Shown here: in pieces, positions 62,078 through 64,000 of the stretch
How positions within the stretch are numbered: the stretch's first letter is position 1
Layout: every line of letters starts with the position of its first letter
DNA from: Spirochaetota bacterium
GTDB taxonomy: Bacteria; Spirochaetota; UBA4802; UBA5368
Length of the DNA: 64,000 bases
Assembly: GCA_035477215.1 (NCBI GenBank)
Contig: DATIKU010000044.1
Coordinates: forward strand, 1-64,000
Direction of reading: 5' to 3'
The notes under the pieces: generated by a model
Told to the model about the DNA's origin: nothing
The model's database searches: none
Seen by the model: only the letters and a program-made list of their open reading frames with translations
Program-made: the position numbers and the translations under genes

Positions 62078-63640
62078 ATGCAACAACCCACGGTAATGAA
62101 AAAGCCACTTTTAACGCTTCGACCCGGCGGCGAGTCCCGCGAATTCGAAAAAGGCACGCCGCTCATCGACGCGCTCGAGGACATGGGGGCCTTCCTGCGC
62201 ACGCCCTGCGGCGGCAAGGGCGTTTGCGGCAAATGCGGCGTGCTGATCGAATCGGGCGCGCCCGGGCGCTCCGCCGCCGAGGACGGGTTCTTCCCCTCGG
62301 AACCGCTCTCGCGTCTTGCGTGCCGCACCGCAATCGTGGGCGACATGGAGGTACATGTACCCGCGGCAAAGGCTGTCGCCCGCCCGGGGAAACCGCCGCC
62401 CCCGCGCCTGCGCGATCCGGCCGTCGCGCTCGATATCGGAACAACGATGGTTCAGCTAACGCTTGTGGAACGTGCGGACGGCGCGACGTATCCGCTCGGA
62501 TCGTTTCTCAACCCGCAGCGGCGCCATGGCCACGATATCATCGGGCGCATCGCCGCATCCGCCGACCCTGCAATCCGCGAATCTCTGACGCGCGTTATCC
62601 GCGGTGCGGTTGCCGCATCCGTACGCTCCGGCCTTGCCGGGGGCGGCATGCATCCGGATGAGATCGGACTCCTGGTCGTCTCGGGCAACACCACCATGAC
62701 GCATCTTTTCCTCGGCATCGACGTGCGGCCGCTCGGCACACACCCCTACACCGCAAGCGAACTCGATTACGACCGTTATGACTCCATCAAGGACCTGTTC
62801 CCCTCGGCCCGCATCGCGGCGCTTCCATCGGCCTCGGCATTTCTCGGCGGGGACCTCGTGGGTGGACTCGCCATATCGGACCTCATGGGGCTTCAACGAA
62901 ACGTGTTCTTCATCGACATCGGCACCAACGGGGAGATGTTTTTACGCGATGGGGCCGGCACCATCCACGCCACCTCCTGCGCCATGGGGCCGGCGCTCGA
63001 AGGGATGAACATCTCCTCCGGCATGACGGCCGACGAGGGCGCGATCAATCATTTCACCGTCGAGAACGGAAGTCTGAAGCCTGCGGTCATCGGCGGCGGC
63101 GCTCCCGTGGGAATCAGCGGCACCGGCATTATCGACGCGCTGGCGATCATGCTGCGGGAGGGGGTTGTGGGCTACAACGGCGCGATCAACCGCGCCGCGG
63201 CGGAGGCGTCCGCGATATTCAGGGGCCGCGTCGTAACTCGAAACGGCACTTCAGTCTGCCTGCTTGGCTATGGCATCGCGATCACCCAGAAGGACATTCG
63301 CAACATCCAGCTCGCCAGAGGAGCAAGTCTTGCCGCCGCGCGCCTGCTTCTGAAAGACGCTTCGTACGACGCCGGGCGAATCGACCATGTCCTCATCGCC
63401 GGAGCCCTCGGAGAGAACCTCGACATCGACAGCTTCCGCCTGCTTGGCTTTCTGCCCGATTTTCCGGGCGCCCGGTACCGGTTCCTCGGCAACACAAGCC
63501 TGGCGGCGGCCGAGCGTTCGTGCGTCGATCCCGCGTTCATCCGGCGGTGCCGCACGCTTCGCGACGAGATCCGAGTCGTCGAGCTCTCCGCGCGCACCGA
63601 TTTCAATGACGAGTTTATCGGCTGTCTAAATTTCCGCTGA
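62078..63640 (+). CDS. [2Fe-2S] ferredoxin/ASKHA protein, corrinoid-protein-activator-like (DUF4445)
   Basis: A 520-residue protein with two parts. Residues about 40-90 form a plant-type [2Fe-2S] site with C44, C50, C53 and C82 (TPCGGKGVCGKCGV, LACRT). Residues about 110-520 form a DUF4445 ASKHA ATPase-like domain (VALDIGTTMVQLTL, SGNTTMTHLFLGID, FFIDIGTNGEMFL, ISGTGIIDAL). This is the RACo/RamA architecture, reductive activators of corrinoid methyltransferases. No corrinoid protein or methyltransferase is adjacent in this window. The ATG at 62078 lacks a clear ribosome site; ATG 62096 is an alternative. It faces the convergent siroheme-gene end. Confidence 0.85.
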   Translation: MQQPTVMKKPLLTLRPGGESREFEKGTPLIDALEDMGAFLRTPCGGKGVCGKCGVLIESGAPGRSAAEDGFFPSEPLSRLACRTAIVGDMEVHVPAAKAVARPGKPPPPRLRDPAVALDIGTTMVQLTLVERADGATYPLGSFLNPQRRHGHDIIGRIAASADPAIRESLTRVIRGAVAASVRSGLAGGGMHPDEIGLLVVSGNTTMTHLFLGIDVRPLGTHPYTASELDYDRYDSIKDLFPSARIAALPSASAFLGGDLVGGLAISDLMGLQRNVFFIDIGTNGEMFLRDGAGTIHATSCAMGPALEGMNISSGMTADEGAINHFTVENGSLKPAVIGGGAPVGISGTGIIDALAIMLREGVVGYNGAINRAAAEASAIFRGRVVTRNGTSVCLLGYGIAITQKDIRNIQLARGASLAAARLLLKDASYDAGRIDHVLIAGALGENLDIDSFRLLGFLPDFPGARYRFLGNTSLAAAERSCVDPAFIRRCRTLRDEIRVVELSARTDFNDEFIGCLNFR

Positions 63641-63687
63641 CTGCCGAAGCCGCCCTTTTCTCCATGATCCGCGTTCCGATTCCACGA

Positions 63688-64000
63688 TCAACGCGCCCTG
63701 TTCTCAAGCATCTCGCAGAGGAACCCCGCAAGCGCTCCCTCCCGGAACGCCCGCGCGCACCGCTCCAAAAGAGCGTCGTCGGCGACGATGCCTTTAAGAA
63801 GTTCGCCGCGCGCTGAGAAATCCAGATCGCCGAAGGCGTCGTCCTCCTGAAGAATGCGGCGCGCCTCACGAAGCGCGGCGAGAATATCTCCGATATCCTC
63901 CGGAAGTACCTTCTCGAGCGCGCGTCGAAGCCTCGCCGCGTAGGCCGGCGATGCCCCGCTCGTGGAGATGGCCATAAGGAAATCCCCCCTGCGAACGGCC
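63688..64000 (-). CDS. Precorrin-2 dehydrogenase / sirohydrochlorin ferrochelatase, 3' part
   Basis: The frame runs off the window at 64000 and shows about 104 C-terminal residues. It begins AVRRGDFLMAISTSGASPAY, matching the 'RG.L.IAISTSG.SP' substrate/NAD-pocket motif of Met8/CysG-type siroheme enzymes, then RLRRALEKVLPEDIG. The N-terminal Rossmann domain lies outside. It oxidises precorrin-2 to sirohydrochlorin and may insert iron, on the way to siroheme or cobalamin. The strand and convergent placement to the corrinoid-activator-like gene put two tetrapyrrole-linked functions side by side. Confidence 0.85.
   Translation of the reverse strand, partial: AVRRGDFLMAISTSGASPAYAARLRRALEKVLPEDIGDILAALREARRILQEDDAFGDLDFSARGELLKGIVADDALLERCARAFREGALAGFLCEMLENRAR

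Overview
The window looks like chromosomal DNA of a GC-rich diderm (Gram-negative) bacterium. An uncultured or environmental spirochaete is my best guess. The diderm part rests on a two-partner secretion system, an MlaE-type lipid permease and several exported proteins. The spirochaete part rests on weaker signs: the PPi-like clade of phosphofructokinase, several exported or membrane proteins I cannot place, and a HAMP-cyclase operon. There is no rRNA and no marker gene that settles the phylum.

Layout. (1) 1-405: insertion-sequence debris, an IS256-family element inserted into the istA gene of an IS21-family element. (2) 436-11870, all minus strand: a contact-dependent inhibition (CDI) or two-partner-secretion locus, read as TPR protein, CdiB transporter, small exported protein, 2.3-kiloresidue CdiA with a nuclease-like C-terminus, and DUF4304 immunity protein. 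(3) 12243-20207, minus strand: two XRE-cupin regulators followed by a catabolic operon of two thiolase-like proteins, two DUF35 zinc-ribbon/OB proteins, an acyl-CoA dehydrogenase and an acyl-CoA ligase. The remnant of a third regulator lies upstream. (4) 20685-23638: a divergent short-chain dehydrogenase and long-chain acyl-CoA synthetase. (5) 23745-27231: the mrfA-mrfB DNA-repair pair, convergent with phosphofructokinase. (6) 28693-31479: a 2-hydroxyacyl-CoA dehydratase-like protein, a methyltransferase, a small membrane protein and Pcm. (7) 31630-36306: the conserved rpsF-ssb-rpsR-DUF2232-rplI-dnaB cluster, ending in an MlaE permease. (8) 36505-45292: envelope, protease and metabolic genes (PilZ-like, HtrA, amidase, glycerate kinase, UDP-sugar pyrophosphorylase, argB). 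(9) 45398-46880: tRNA-Ser(UGA), tRNA-Ser(GCU), a membrane protein, tRNA-Arg(ACG) and tadA. (10) 47000-64000: outer-membrane/AsmA proteins, a nucleotide-cyclase operon, a receiver-PAS protein, ClpB, a VWA protein, rhomboid, a GlgC/GlgD-like protein, a corrinoid-activator-like ferredoxin/ASKHA protein, and the end of a siroheme-synthesis gene.

How the genes work together. The CDI locus encodes export (CdiB), a stick-like effector carrier (CdiA) and self-protection (CdiI). Its toxin/immunity end is AT-rich and borders mobile elements, as expected for an exchangeable module. The lipid/acyl-CoA operon should activate an acid, dehydrogenate the CoA ester and then cleave or form a C-C bond with the two thiolase-like/DUF35 pairs. 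Both thiolase-like proteins appear to lack the usual nucleophilic cysteine, so a retro-aldol type of chemistry is possible. That operon, together with its twin XRE-cupin regulators and palindromic candidate operators, is the most interesting metabolic feature. The CDI locus is the most interesting accessory system.
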